14,223 nt of DNA from RGIG3528 sp045616485 (GCA_045616485.1 JAZLGU010000009.1:1-14223), one strand, 5' to 3'; counted from the stretch's first letter, positions 6,286 to 14,184 are shown. Numbers and translations are program-made. Notes: generated from the sequence alone by a model not told the origin.

Positions 6286-7824
6286 TTAAAATACGTTTAG
6301 CATGCCATTTTGTTTATCCAGCTCACGCATATAAAGGACAGTTGAAAGGTGCTCTTTGGTTATTTTTTCAGAAGCCTCCAGATCCGCTGCCGTTCTTGCC
6401 ATGCGAAGCAGCTTATGAATGACCCGGGCGGAGAAGCCGTATTTTTCGCAGGCCTTGCGGAAAAACTGGGTGGTAGATTCATCTAAAACGCAGAATTTAT
6501 CAATCATTCCCGTGGTCATTTGAGCATTTACAGATATACCGGGATAATCTTTAAAGCGAATTTCCTGGATTTTTCTGGCTTTTTCTACCTGAGCACGAAG
6601 CTCAGCAGAGCTGGGAGCGGAGTGAGCCTCGCCGGTCTCAAAATAATTAATGGGTTTTACCTGCTTTTGTATATCAATCCGGTCCAGAAGGGGGCCGGAT
6701 ATTTTATTGCGATATTTCATAATCTCATAGTCGGTGCAACGGCAGCGGCTGGAGGGATAAAAGCCGCAGGGACAAGGATTCATGGCGGCTATAAACATGA
6801 AATTGGAGGGATAGGTATTGCTGGAGCTGACTCTGGATATCACTACCTTTTTATCCTCCATGGGCTGACGCAGGGCATCCAAGACATTCCGGGAAAATTC
6901 ACCCAGCTCATCCAGAAAAAGCACACCATTATGAGAAAGGCTGACTTCCCCCGGATTGGCATTGGGACCGCCTCCGATAAGGGCGTTCAGAGAAATGTTA
7001 TGATGGGGACTGCGGAAGGGCCTATTGGTCATAATGGGACTGCCGGGGGTGATAAGCCCTGAAATAGAATGGATTTTGGTGGACTCCATGGCCTCTTTTT
7101 CTGTCATGGCCGGTAAAATACCTGGAATACGCTGGGCTATCATAGTCTTACCACAGCCGGGCGGTCCTATCATAAGAAGGTTGTGACCGCCTGCGGCAGC
7201 CAGAACAATGGAGGATATCAGGGCATCCTGTCCCTTGACATCTGAAAAATCCGGCAACTCCAAAGGCTTTGAGTAATCATTTTTATCAGGTATATCCACA
7301 GGAGCGTAAGGCCTGTCTGACAGGAATGCTACCACTTGATGAAGATTGTTGAAAGGGAAAAGAGTGAGGCCGGACACCATGGCTGCTTCGTGATAATTTT
7401 CAGCTGGAAGGATAATTCTGGTATAGCCGGCCTCTCTGGCAGCTAGCACCATAGGCAGCACTCCGGCAACAGGTCGGAGGGTACCACCCAGAGACAGCTC
7501 ACCCAGATAACCGTAGCATGTCTCCTGGCCGGACCTTATGTACCCGCATTCAGTCAGCAGGGAAACAGCCAGAGGTAAATCAAAATGAGAGCCTCTTTTT
7601 TTTCTGTCACCCGGGGCCAGAGACAGGACAATTTTTCTTTCAGGCAGGTCATAACCGCAGTCGGAAAGAGCAGAACGAATGCGGTCAGCAGCCTCCTTAA
7701 CTGCAGTATCACCCAGGCCGATAATAGAGATTTGCTGATGATCGGTGGGCAGGATAGATGCCTCGATATCAACGGGAAAACCATCGATACCGTCGATGGA
7801 AAAACTTTTTACTACAGTAGCCAT
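6286..7824 (-). CDS. comM: ComM/YifB-family AAA+ ATPase (Mg-chelatase-like)
   Basis: This is a full-length family member of 512 residues. Homologues in naturally transformable bacteria are helicases that drive branch migration when incoming DNA recombines; the family is also widespread in non-competent species. The N-terminal Lon-like domain (about 1-170) has the KRGSHFDLPLA segment at 76-86. The AAA+ core has Walker A GPPGCGKT at 220-227, Walker B VLFLDE at 301-306, a four-cysteine cluster (C351, C353, C361, C363) and the GPLLDRID arginine motif at 377-384. The C-terminal Mg-chelatase-type domain ends near 500. AAGGAGA (complement of 7831-7837) sets the start inside the end of dprA, and the two genes overlap by 13 bases, implying one transcript and coupled translation. 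Confidence 0.95.
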   Translation of the reverse strand: MATVVKSFSIDGIDGFPVDIEASILPTDHQQISIIGLGDTAVKEAADRIRSALSDCGYDLPERKIVLSLAPGDRKKRGSHFDLPLAVSLLTECGYIRSGQETCYGYLGELSLGGTLRPVAGVLPMVLAAREAGYTRIILPAENYHEAAMVSGLTLFPFNNLHQVVAFLSDRPYAPVDIPDKNDYSKPLELPDFSDVKGQDALISSIVLAAAGGHNLLMIGPPGCGKTMIAQRIPGILPAMTEKEAMESTKIHSISGLITPGSPIMTNRPFRSPHHNISLNALIGGGPNANPGEVSLSHNGVLFLDELGEFSRNVLDALRQPMEDKKVVISRVSSSNTYPSNFMFIAAMNPCPCGFYPSSRCRCTDYEIMKYRNKISGPLLDRIDIQKQVKPINYFETGEAHSAPSSAELRAQVEKARKIQEIRFKDYPGISVNAQMTTGMIDKFCVLDESTTQFFRKACEKYGFSARVIHKLLRMARTAADLEASEKITKEHLSTVLYMRELDKQNGMLNVF

Positions 7825-8846
7825 ACGTTTTCTCCTTCCGTTTTTACCAGATTGCCAAGCTCCAGCTCGGTGACCAGTGTATATATTTTCCCATAATCCA
7901 GAGAAAGAGCATCCACCAGATCACTGATTTCTGCATGCTTTCGATGGCTGGACAGGTAGTCGAGAAGTGCCTGGGAAGCCAGATTTTGCGCGACTGGCTT
8001 TTTTATCTCATCCGGGAGATAGGTGTTAGGAAGAGTAAGCTGAGTAGCTTCATCAAAAACATCCTCCTTACGGAAAAGCCTGGCAGCTCCTGTATAAATC
8101 AGATTGTTGCAGCCCTCACTTTCCGGAGAGTCAATAGGGCCCGGAAAAGCATAGACGGGCTTACCGTAGTATTTTGCCCTTTCGCAGGTAATAAGTGCGC
8201 CGCTTCGCTTTCCGGCTTCTGTGACCACTACTTTGTCAGAAAAAGCAGCAATCAGCCTGTTGCGTAATGGAAAAGTAAAACGGGTGGCATGGACTCCCGG
8301 ATGGTACTCGGAAATGATGAGGCCATTTTCACATATCTCGTTATAAAGGCCACGATGTTCTGCAGGAAAACAAATATCCGGCCCATTTCCCAGGGCAGCG
8401 ATGGTGTAGCCGCCGTTTTTTAAGGCAGCAGTATGGGCAATAGCATCTACACCCTTAGCCATGCCACTGATGACTGCTATGTTTTTCTGGGCACAGTAAT
8501 ATCCCAGGTCTTCCGTGATCCTTTTTCCATAAGGAGTGCATCGTCTGGCACCTACTATGCCCAAAGAGCCATAGGTTTTTCGAAAAACACCCTTGCAGTA
8601 CAGTATCGTAGGCAGCTCGCCATAGTCAGGTACGCCAAATTCTGACAGGAGATGCACATGGATATTTTGTTTTTCGCAGGTATCCATGATACGACGGGCA
8701 TTTTCCAATGAAAGCTCGGAAGGGAAAAGAAAACCGCTTTCCGAAAGAGCTTTATGCACATTCTCAGCGCTTTTGTGGATAGAAAGCCACTCAGCTTTAC
8801 GTGACTGTGGATGGCGAAGCTCAGACAACCAAATGTTATAAATCAT
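7812..8846 (-). CDS. dprA: DNA-processing protein DprA
   Basis: DprA (Smf) binds single-stranded DNA entering the cell and loads RecA on it; it is conserved well beyond known competent species. The 344-residue protein has the Rossmann-like DprA core from about 70 to 270: GIVGARRCTPYGKR at 96-109, SGMAKGVDAIAH at 127-138, FPLRNRLIAAFSD at 192-204, TEAGKRSGALIT at 209-220 and FPGPIDSP at 234-241. A short N-terminal helical region precedes it. A winged-helix-like C-terminal domain spans about 290-344 (ISDLVDALSLDYGKIYTLVTELELGN-type pattern). AAAGGA (complement of 8852-8857), five bases from the ATG, supports the start. It is the first gene of a dprA-comM unit and has its own promoter. Confidence 0.95.
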   Translation of the reverse strand: MIYNIWLSELRHPQSRKAEWLSIHKSAENVHKALSESGFLFPSELSLENARRIMDTCEKQNIHVHLLSEFGVPDYGELPTILYCKGVFRKTYGSLGIVGARRCTPYGKRITEDLGYYCAQKNIAVISGMAKGVDAIAHTAALKNGGYTIAALGNGPDICFPAEHRGLYNEICENGLIISEYHPGVHATRFTFPLRNRLIAAFSDKVVVTEAGKRSGALITCERAKYYGKPVYAFPGPIDSPESEGCNNLIYTGAARLFRKEDVFDEATQLTLPNTYLPDEIKKPVAQNLASQALLDYLSSHRKHAEISDLVDALSLDYGKIYTLVTELELGNLVKTEGENVWLL

Positions 8847-8890
8847 TAAATTCCTTTCTGTCCGAATTAGTAAAATTTGGGGTATAGAAA

Positions 8891-8920
8891 ATCATATCAT
8901 CGAAAAAAATAAAAGCGCAA
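8891..8920 (-). promoter_or_regulatory. Promoter of dprA-comM
   Basis: On the minus strand TTGCGC (8920-8915), an 18-base spacer ending in TGA, and TATGAT (8896-8891) make an extended -10 promoter. Start is expected near 8884, leaving a leader of about 38 bases. Confidence 0.55.
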
Positions 8921-8983
8921 GGGGTGTAAGCATAGAAAAATAGGGTTATTTTTTGTGGAAAATGCTGGAAAAAGTGGCAAAAC

Positions 8984-9012
8984 TTGATTTTGGATAGAGG
9001 ATGGGATATAAT
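8984..9012 (+). promoter_or_regulatory. Promoter of the methyltransferase-to-Panacea gene unit
   Basis: TTGATT (8984-8989), a 17-base spacer and a perfect TATAAT (9007-9012) predict a start near 9019. I found no second good promoter before the downstream genes, so this may drive all six. The bases around it show no clear Fur/Zur-type palindrome. Confidence 0.75.
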
Positions 9013-9050
9013 AAATCCAAATGGCTTGATGAAGAAAGGTTGAAAAGCTC

Positions 9051-9929
9051 ATGTGGATAGCGGAAAATTGGAAAGATTATGAAGTAATAGACTGCACAGG
9101 CGGTGAGAAACTGGAGCGATGGGGAAAGTACAATCTCCTTCGTCCGGATCCCCAGGTGCTTTGGAATACAAAAAAAGAGCGTCCGGAATGGAAGAAACTG
9201 AATGCGCATTATCATCGCTCCGAGAAGGGCGGTGGAGAATGGGAGTTCTTTGATCTGCCACAGAAATGGACTATTAATTATAAGGAATTGACCTTCAATC
9301 TGCAGCCTTTTTCGTTTAAACATACAGGCCTTTTTCCTGAGCAGGCGGTGAACTGGGACTGGTTTGGAGATCTTATCAGAAAAGAAAAAGAAAAGAATCC
9401 CGATAAGGAAATCAAGGTGTTGAATCTTTTTGCCTATACCGGCGGTGCTACGCTGGCAGCTGCGGCAGCGGGAGCCAAGGTTACTCACGTAGATGCCAGT
9501 AAGGGGATGGTAGGCTGGGCCAAGGAGAATGCCATAGCCTCCGGTCTGGGAGAAGCGCCTATCAGATATATCGTTGATGACTGCCAGAAGTTTGTTGAAA
9601 GAGAAATAAGGCGCGGCAATCTCTACGATGCAGTGATTATGGATCCGCCATCTTACGGCAGAGGCCCTGGGGGAGAGATATGGAAGATAGAAGAGTCTAT
9701 CCACCCCTTTGTGAAGCTTTGCACAGGGGTATTGAAGGAAGAGCCTCTTTTCTATCTTATTAATTCATATACAACCGGTCTGCAGCCCGCAGTACTGAAC
9801 TATCTGCTGGGACTGGAAATGGTAAGCAGGTTTGGCGGACATGTGGAAGCAGAGGAGATCGGGCTTCCTGTTACAGCTACAAAAATGGTGCTGCCATGCG
9901 GTGCCAGCGGCAGATGGATGAAAGATTAA
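9051..9929 (+). CDS. RlmI-like class I SAM-dependent methyltransferase
   Basis: The 292-residue protein resembles the RlmI/RlmK group (COG1092-type) of 23S rRNA methyltransferases. The N-terminal part (about 1-90) is a beta-rich substrate region without a recognisable PUA domain. The SAM-binding domain follows FKHTGLFPEQAVNWDW (89-104), with motif I VLNLFAYTGGATLAAA at 123-138, the acidic HVDAS at 146-150, DD at 176-177 and motif IV DPPSYGRGP at 198-206. I see no Cys near the last conserved strand (INSYTT, 237-242), so m5C chemistry of RlmI should not be assumed; target and product are open. The weak ribosome site AAAGG (9035-9039) lies 11 bases from the ATG. It is the first gene of a long co-directional unit. 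Confidence 0.85.
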   Translation: MWIAENWKDYEVIDCTGGEKLERWGKYNLLRPDPQVLWNTKKERPEWKKLNAHYHRSEKGGGEWEFFDLPQKWTINYKELTFNLQPFSFKHTGLFPEQAVNWDWFGDLIRKEKEKNPDKEIKVLNLFAYTGGATLAAAAAGAKVTHVDASKGMVGWAKENAIASGLGEAPIRYIVDDCQKFVEREIRRGNLYDAVIMDPPSYGRGPGGEIWKIEESIHPFVKLCTGVLKEEPLFYLINSYTTGLQPAVLNYLLGLEMVSRFGGHVEAEEIGLPVTATKMVLPCGASGRWMKD

Positions 9930-9948
9930 TACGTATGAGGAGTAGAAA

Positions 9949-10815
9949 ATGAATAAAGTAATTAAGTTTTTATTGGATATATTAAGAGGTGCCGTTATAG
10001 GCGTGGCCAATGTTATTCCCGGTGTATCCGGTGGCACCATGATGGTTTCCATGGGTGTCTATGACGACCTTATTGAGTCTATAAATGGTTTATTTAAGCA
10101 TTTTAAAAAGAGCGTAATTACTCTTTTACCTTATCTTATAGGTATGCTGGCGGGTATTGTAGGCTTTGCCAAGCTTATCAAAATCCTCTTTGCATATGCA
10201 CCGATACCTACAGCCCTGCTTTTCATAGGTCTCATTTTTGGCGGTATTCCTATGATGTTTAAAAGGGTTAAAAAGGCAAAAATTGACGTAGTTTCCATTA
10301 TTCTGTTTGTGCTTTTCTTAGGACTCGTTATTGGTCTTGAGATTTTAGGCCAGCACGAAGGTGTAGAAAGAATACTCACAGTAAGCTTTGGCGGCCTTGC
10401 TATTGCATTTGGTCTGGGACTTCTGGCTTCAGCCACCATGATTATTCCCGGTGTTTCCGGATCCATGGTTATGATGATTCTTGGCTACTATAATTCTATT
10501 ATTGATACAGTTAATGGCCTGGTAGACGGTCTGGTAGAGCGAGATATTACCAGAATATTGAACTGTGTTGGGGTGTTACTTCCCTTTGGTATAGGAGTTT
10601 TAGTGGGTATCTTTGGTGTTGCCAAGGGTATCAAGTGGCTTCTGGATCATTTTGAATCTAAGACCTACTGTGCTATTTTAGGTCTTGTAATAGCTTCACC
10701 TTACCCTGTATATGTACATGCAGGGATTGGCAGTTTTCCTCCTGTAATGGTTATTATTGGTGTGCTTTGTTTTGCACTTGGTCTTTTTGGAGCGTATAAA
10801 CTTGGGGACAAATAA
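9949..10815 (+). CDS. popT: DUF368 family protein, PopT-like undecaprenyl-phosphate translocase
   Basis: DUF368 proteins have been shown in other bacteria to return the lipid carrier undecaprenyl phosphate across the cytoplasmic membrane for wall and polymer synthesis. The 288-residue protein has many hydrophobic segments and two copies of the family's hallmark, IPGVSGG at 23-29 and IPGVSGS at 166-172. Each is followed by M-rich helix and a (Y)DD/(Y)NSII segment (VYDDLIESI, YYNSIIDTV), consistent with an internal duplication. The N-terminal RGAVIGVANVIPGVSGGT (13-30) is typical. GAGGAG at 9937-9942 sets the start, 19 bases after the methyltransferase stop. The gene's last 14 bases overlap the proposed TTG start of the binding-protein gene. 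The role is taken from the family; nothing here ties it to metal uptake. Confidence 0.88.
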   Translation: MNKVIKFLLDILRGAVIGVANVIPGVSGGTMMVSMGVYDDLIESINGLFKHFKKSVITLLPYLIGMLAGIVGFAKLIKILFAYAPIPTALLFIGLIFGGIPMMFKRVKKAKIDVVSIILFVLFLGLVIGLEILGQHEGVERILTVSFGGLAIAFGLGLLASATMIIPGVSGSMVMMILGYYNSIIDTVNGLVDGLVERDITRILNCVGVLLPFGIGVLVGIFGVAKGIKWLLDHFESKTYCAILGLVIASPYPVYVHAGIGSFPPVMVIIGVLCFALGLFGAYKLGDK

Positions 10816-11743
10816 ATCCTTTTTGAAAAAAATATTATATTTGCTGGCAGTTATGGCCCTAATAAGCATAGTTGGCACCGTTATTTGCCTTTTAAGCTAC
10901 AGAAAGCAGCCCCATAACGAAGAGCCGGCTAAAGGTCTTCAGGTAGTGACTTCGTTTCATCCTATGTATATCCTTACCAAGAATCTGCTGAGATACTCAG
11001 ATACCGAGATTACCAATATGACCGGTGGCCTGTCAGGCTGTATCCATGATTATCAGGTAACTACGGAAGATATGAGAAAGCTGTCCAAGGCAGATATTTT
11101 CGTTGTAAACGGTATGGGAATGGAAAGCTTTTTGTCATCAATTGCCCGGAAAAACAAGGATCTTACCATATTTGCGGCTTCCGGTGACCTGGACATGGAA
11201 GAGGATGACGATGACCATCATCATGAAGAAAATGGTCATCTGTGGATGGACCCTTCTCTGTATCTGGAGGAGCTTAATCACCTGCATATGGAATTTACTG
11301 ACTATTTCATGAAAAAAGGCCAGGAAGAAAGAGTAAACGGTCTATTATTAACCTACCGGGAGTATGGTGAAAAGGTGCTGAAGCTGGTGCATAGATACAA
11401 TGAGCTGGCTCAGAGCCTGCCGGATGATTTATATGTAATCTGTTACAACGAAGCCTTTGAGATATTTGCAGAGGGCCTGGGCTTAAATATTATTGCTGTT
11501 TTTTCACTGGATGAGGACGAAATGCTTTCACCGGGAGAGATAGCAGATGCCATAAAAGAGGCCCGTAAGCACGACAATGTATGTATCCTGATAGAAAAAG
11601 ATTTGGCATATCATGCTAATAAGGTAGTAAAAGAAACCGGAGCTTCAGTAGTATATATAGATCCTCTTACCGGTGGTGATGATTCCTATGACAGCTATAT
11701 AAATGGCATGACTCACAATATAGATGCGATGGCACAAAGATGA
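10802..11743 (+). CDS. znuA: ZnuA/AdcA-type metal-binding protein of an ABC importer
   Basis: The 313-residue protein should capture a divalent metal, probably zinc, outside the membrane and hand it to the permease. The TTG at 10802 is chosen because GGAG (10789-10792) lies nine bases before it; the first in-frame ATG (10853) has no ribosome site and falls inside the membrane segment (residues 8-31). No lipobox follows, so it may be anchored by this segment. Family marks: VVTSFHPMY at 48-56, GCIHDYQ with H82 as likely ligand, KLSKADIFVVNG at 93-104, an acidic/His loop (EEDDDDHHHEENGHLWMDP, 133-151) with H146 as likely ligand, and IDPL at 286-289. The position usually held by the third ligand (His in AdcA, Glu in PsaA) is N216, with E217 beside it. 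It overlaps popT by 14 bases and the ATPase gene by four. Confidence 0.85.
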   Translation: MGTNKSFLKKILYLLAVMALISIVGTVICLLSYRKQPHNEEPAKGLQVVTSFHPMYILTKNLLRYSDTEITNMTGGLSGCIHDYQVTTEDMRKLSKADIFVVNGMGMESFLSSIARKNKDLTIFAASGDLDMEEDDDDHHHEENGHLWMDPSLYLEELNHLHMEFTDYFMKKGQEERVNGLLLTYREYGEKVLKLVHRYNELAQSLPDDLYVICYNEAFEIFAEGLGLNIIAVFSLDEDEMLSPGEIADAIKEARKHDNVCILIEKDLAYHANKVVKETGASVVYIDPLTGGDDSYDSYINGMTHNIDAMAQR

Positions 11744-12570
11744 AGAAGAATCTTGGAATTAAACAGAATACTGATTTAAAAGAGATAATTGATGACGAGA
11801 AAGCGGCTCTTTTTAAAAGCGGTAATGTAAAAAAAGGAAACAGAAATGCTTCCTGTGGTTTTCATAAAGTAGAGATTACTGACCTTTCCGTACATTCCGG
11901 AGCCACCCGGATACTTGATCATATTAATATCTCTATTTACTGTGGAAAGCTTACTGTTATTATCGGAAAAAATGGTGCCGGCAAATCTACCTTTATCAAG
12001 TCTATACTGGGGGAGAGAAAATACGACGGCAGCATAGCTTTTAAGGACACCAAGAATAATACTATTTCAAGGCTTAAAGTAGGATATGTGCCTCAGAAGC
12101 TGGATATAGAGCCCAATTCTCCCATATCAGTATATGACCTTATGGCAGGGTATATCAGCCGTATTCCGGTATTTCTGGTGAAAAATAAAAGATTATATGA
12201 AAAAATACAAAGAAGACTGGCGCTTTTTGAAGCAGAAAGCCTTATAGACAAGCGTGTATGTGACCTGTCGGGAGGAGAGCTTCAGAGAGTATTGCTGGCT
12301 GTAGCCTGTACTCCGGTCCCCAATCTTCTGCTTTTGGATGAGCCGGTATCCGGTATTGATAAAAATGGCAGAGAGCTTTTTTACCAGATTCTGTCTGAGC
12401 TAAAGAAAAGCTACGATCTGTCCATTATTCTGGTTTCACACGACTTTGATCTGACTGCCAAATATGCAGATAACGTAGTGCTCATCGATAAAACAGTAGT
12501 GGCCTCCGGTACAGCGGAGGAAGTAATGTCTTCAAAAGCCTTCAAGGACACATTTTCAAATCTAAATTAA
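11740..12570 (+). CDS. znuC: ZnuC/AdcC-type ABC transporter ATPase
   Basis: The 276-residue protein powers the metal importer from the cytoplasmic side. All ABC motifs are present: Walker A GKNGAGKS at 76-83, Q-loop VPQ at 117-119, signature LSGGELQR at 176-183, Walker B LLLLDEP at 196-202, and H-loop VSHD at 232-235. The ABC domain begins near residue 42 (FHKVEITDLSV). Before it lies a Lys/Asp-rich, probably flexible extension of about 40 residues that most ZnuC-type proteins lack. The start ATG overlaps the stop of the binding-protein gene (ATGA), and no stronger internal start is visible, so the extension appears real. Translation is probably coupled. Zinc versus manganese specificity cannot be settled from the ATPase. 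Confidence 0.93.
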   Translation: MKKNLGIKQNTDLKEIIDDEKAALFKSGNVKKGNRNASCGFHKVEITDLSVHSGATRILDHINISIYCGKLTVIIGKNGAGKSTFIKSILGERKYDGSIAFKDTKNNTISRLKVGYVPQKLDIEPNSPISVYDLMAGYISRIPVFLVKNKRLYEKIQRRLALFEAESLIDKRVCDLSGGELQRVLLAVACTPVPNLLLLDEPVSGIDKNGRELFYQILSELKKSYDLSIILVSHDFDLTAKYADNVVLIDKTVVASGTAEEVMSSKAFKDTFSNLN

Positions 12571-12580
12571 AGGACATACC

Positions 12581-13384
12581 ATGAATTTTCTTGAATACGA
12601 CTTCATGAAAAACGCATTAATTGCCATAATTATAATCACGCCTATGTTTGGTATTCTGGGTACCATGGTAGTATCCAACAGAATGGCCTATTTTTCTGAT
12701 GCATTAGGTCATTCTGCCTTTACAGGTGTAGCTCTGGGAGTGCTTCTGGGTATCACTGATACAGACATTTCTATGATTATTTTTGCTATTATTTTTGCCC
12801 TTTTGCTTAATTTGATTAAGTATAAAAATGTGGTATCTGCAGATACCATTATTTCAGTTTTTTCTTCACTGGCAGTGGCTATCGGACTTTGTATTTTATC
12901 CAGAAATGGTTCATTTTCCAGGTATTCCGCACTTTTAGTGGGAGATATCTTAAATGTTACAGTGACAGATAATATCAAGCTTTTGGTAGCTTTACTGCTT
13001 ACCATTCTGGTGTGGGTTTTCTTCTATAATGGCCTGTCAGGCATTGGTATTAACAAAAGCATAGCTTCTTCCAAGGGCATACCGGTTATACTTTATGAAA
13101 ATATTTTTTCCTGTCTTTTAGCAGTGGTAGTAATGTTTTCAGTACGTATGGTAGGCATCCTCATTATAAATGCCTTACTGATCCTGCCTGCAGCGGCTGC
13201 CAGAAATCTTGCTGTAAATGCCAGGGAATATCACCTGTTTTCCCTGATAATTGCTGTTTTTTCAGGTGTAAGCGGCCTCATTATGAGCTATTACCATAAT
13301 GTGGCAGCGGGACCAATGATAGCAATTATTGCATCGATAATTTTCTTTGCAGCATTTTTCGGACGTAAGATTGGGCGGGAGTAA
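12581..13384 (+). CDS. znuB: ZnuB/AdcB-type ABC transporter permease
   Basis: The 267-residue membrane protein belongs to the ABC-3 permease family (zinc/manganese/iron type) with about eight hydrophobic segments. The conserved SDALGHSAFTGVALG segment sits at 39-53, the loop NKSIASSKGIP (158-168) probably contacts the ATPase, and the late GILIINALLILPAAAAR (192-208) and AAGPMIAIIAS (242-252) helices are typical. AAAGGA (12569-12574) overlaps the stop of the ATPase gene and lies six bases before the ATG. The gene continues the importer unit, and its last codons contain the ribosome site of the next gene (GGGAG, 13377-13381). Confidence 0.94.
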   Translation: MNFLEYDFMKNALIAIIIITPMFGILGTMVVSNRMAYFSDALGHSAFTGVALGVLLGITDTDISMIIFAIIFALLLNLIKYKNVVSADTIISVFSSLAVAIGLCILSRNGSFSRYSALLVGDILNVTVTDNIKLLVALLLTILVWVFFYNGLSGIGINKSIASSKGIPVILYENIFSCLLAVVVMFSVRMVGILIINALLILPAAAARNLAVNAREYHLFSLIIAVFSGVSGLIMSYYHNVAAGPMIAIIASIIFFAAFFGRKIGRE

Positions 13385-13387
13385 GAG

Positions 13388-14152
13388 ATGATTGATACTA
13401 AAGATAAACTGGTTCAGGTAATAGAGAATTACAACATAGGAAAAAAGCCCCTTGCCAGACTGCTGGGATGGGGCGAGACTACCATTATAAATCAGCTTAA
13501 GGGTAATGGTATCAGCCCGGAATTTGCCCAAAAGATAAATGAAATCTGGGAAAATCCATCAGAATTTGAAGCTGTACTGGAGTCTAATAAAGATAAAATA
13601 ACAGCTGTGGCCTATAAAAAGGCAAGAGAAGCCTTGGCCAGGAAGCTTATGCAGAATAAGACAGCTTTAATAGTTATGTATCTCAGCAAAAAGGCCAATT
13701 ACGACATTGCCCCTTACGCTCTGGAAGCCACACTCTTTTATGGACAGGCCGCCTTTCTCATGACCAAGGGAATGCCGCTATTTGATGACGATGTACTTTA
13801 TAAAAAGGGCAATATCATGCCCTATCCGGGTGTTTACGGAAGGCTGATTAAATCCGGTACCACACAGACCTTTACCAAGGTAAATATGGAGCTTCTTCGT
13901 CAGGATGAAAAGGAAGTACTGGACGCCACTCTGAGATTGATAAACGGCTACAGTCCCAATGCAGTAAAAAAGCTTTTGAAGATAGACAGGGCCGGATTAT
14001 TGGCATTTCAGAGTGATATGGTAGAAAGTTCCGAAGGTTTTATTATTTCCCTGTCGGATTTGCAGCTTTACTTTGCCAAGGAAGTATTGCAGAATGGCTT
14101 TGAAGAAGTAAAAGATTTTAAAAAGTATTTTGAAAGTAAATTGAAGAAATAA
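13388..14152 (+). CDS. Helix-turn-helix protein with a Panacea (DUF4065)-like domain
   Basis: The 254-residue protein has an N-terminal XRE-like helix-turn-helix at about 15-60 (PLARLLGWGETTIINQLKG, then SPEFAQKINEIWENPSEF). A helical linker follows, then a region at about 92-240 that resembles the Panacea/SocA-type antitoxin domain (DUF4065). Supporting pieces are YALEATLFYGQAAFL (110-124), where the family has its L.KLLYYAQ..hl segment; LFDDDVLYKKGNIMPYPGVY (131-150), matching the family's plf-e-awk-GPV-p-vy pattern; and INGYSPNAVKKL (185-196). Panacea proteins neutralise diverse toxins, and HTH-bearing ones can repress their own promoter. No toxin gene is in view. The ATG lies three bases after the permease stop with GGGAG six bases upstream, so it is part of the metal-importer unit. 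The Panacea call is by pattern only; a metal-linked regulator is an alternative. Confidence 0.75.
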   Translation: MIDTKDKLVQVIENYNIGKKPLARLLGWGETTIINQLKGNGISPEFAQKINEIWENPSEFEAVLESNKDKITAVAYKKAREALARKLMQNKTALIVMYLSKKANYDIAPYALEATLFYGQAAFLMTKGMPLFDDDVLYKKGNIMPYPGVYGRLIKSGTTQTFTKVNMELLRQDEKEVLDATLRLINGYSPNAVKKLLKIDRAGLLAFQSDMVESSEGFIISLSDLQLYFAKEVLQNGFEEVKDFKKYFESKLKK

Positions 14153-14180
14153 TTGTCATGGGGACGTTTCTCACTGTCAA
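14153..14180 (+). repeat. REP-like repeat, copy A
   Basis: This 28-base unit begins TTGTCA, has the core GGGGACGTTTCTC and ends CTGTCAA. It begins on the base right after the preceding stop codon. It matches copy B at 26 of 28 positions and is separated from it by AAAG. Confidence 0.85.
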
Positions 14181-14184
14181 AAAG

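Noticed and set aside
6520..7062. A 180-codon open frame on the plus strand.
   Set aside because: It is antisense to the AAA+ core of comM and has glycine-rich shadow composition.
8946..9704. A 252-codon open frame on the minus strand.
   Set aside because: It lies mostly opposite the SAM methyltransferase gene, would run past the dprA-side promoters, and its protein is a Ser/Leu/Phe-rich shadow without motifs.
10704..10725. Quasi-palindrome (CCCTG ... ATGTACAT ... CAGGG) about 80 bases before znuA, considered as a metal-regulator operator.
   Set aside because: It lies within popT coding sequence, is asymmetric by two bases, and does not resemble a Fur/Zur-type box.
10757..10801. Earlier TTG/GTG starts for the metal-binding protein gene.
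   Set aside because: They lie deep in popT without a ribosome site, whereas TTG 10802 has GGAG nine bases upstream and gives a normal signal sequence.
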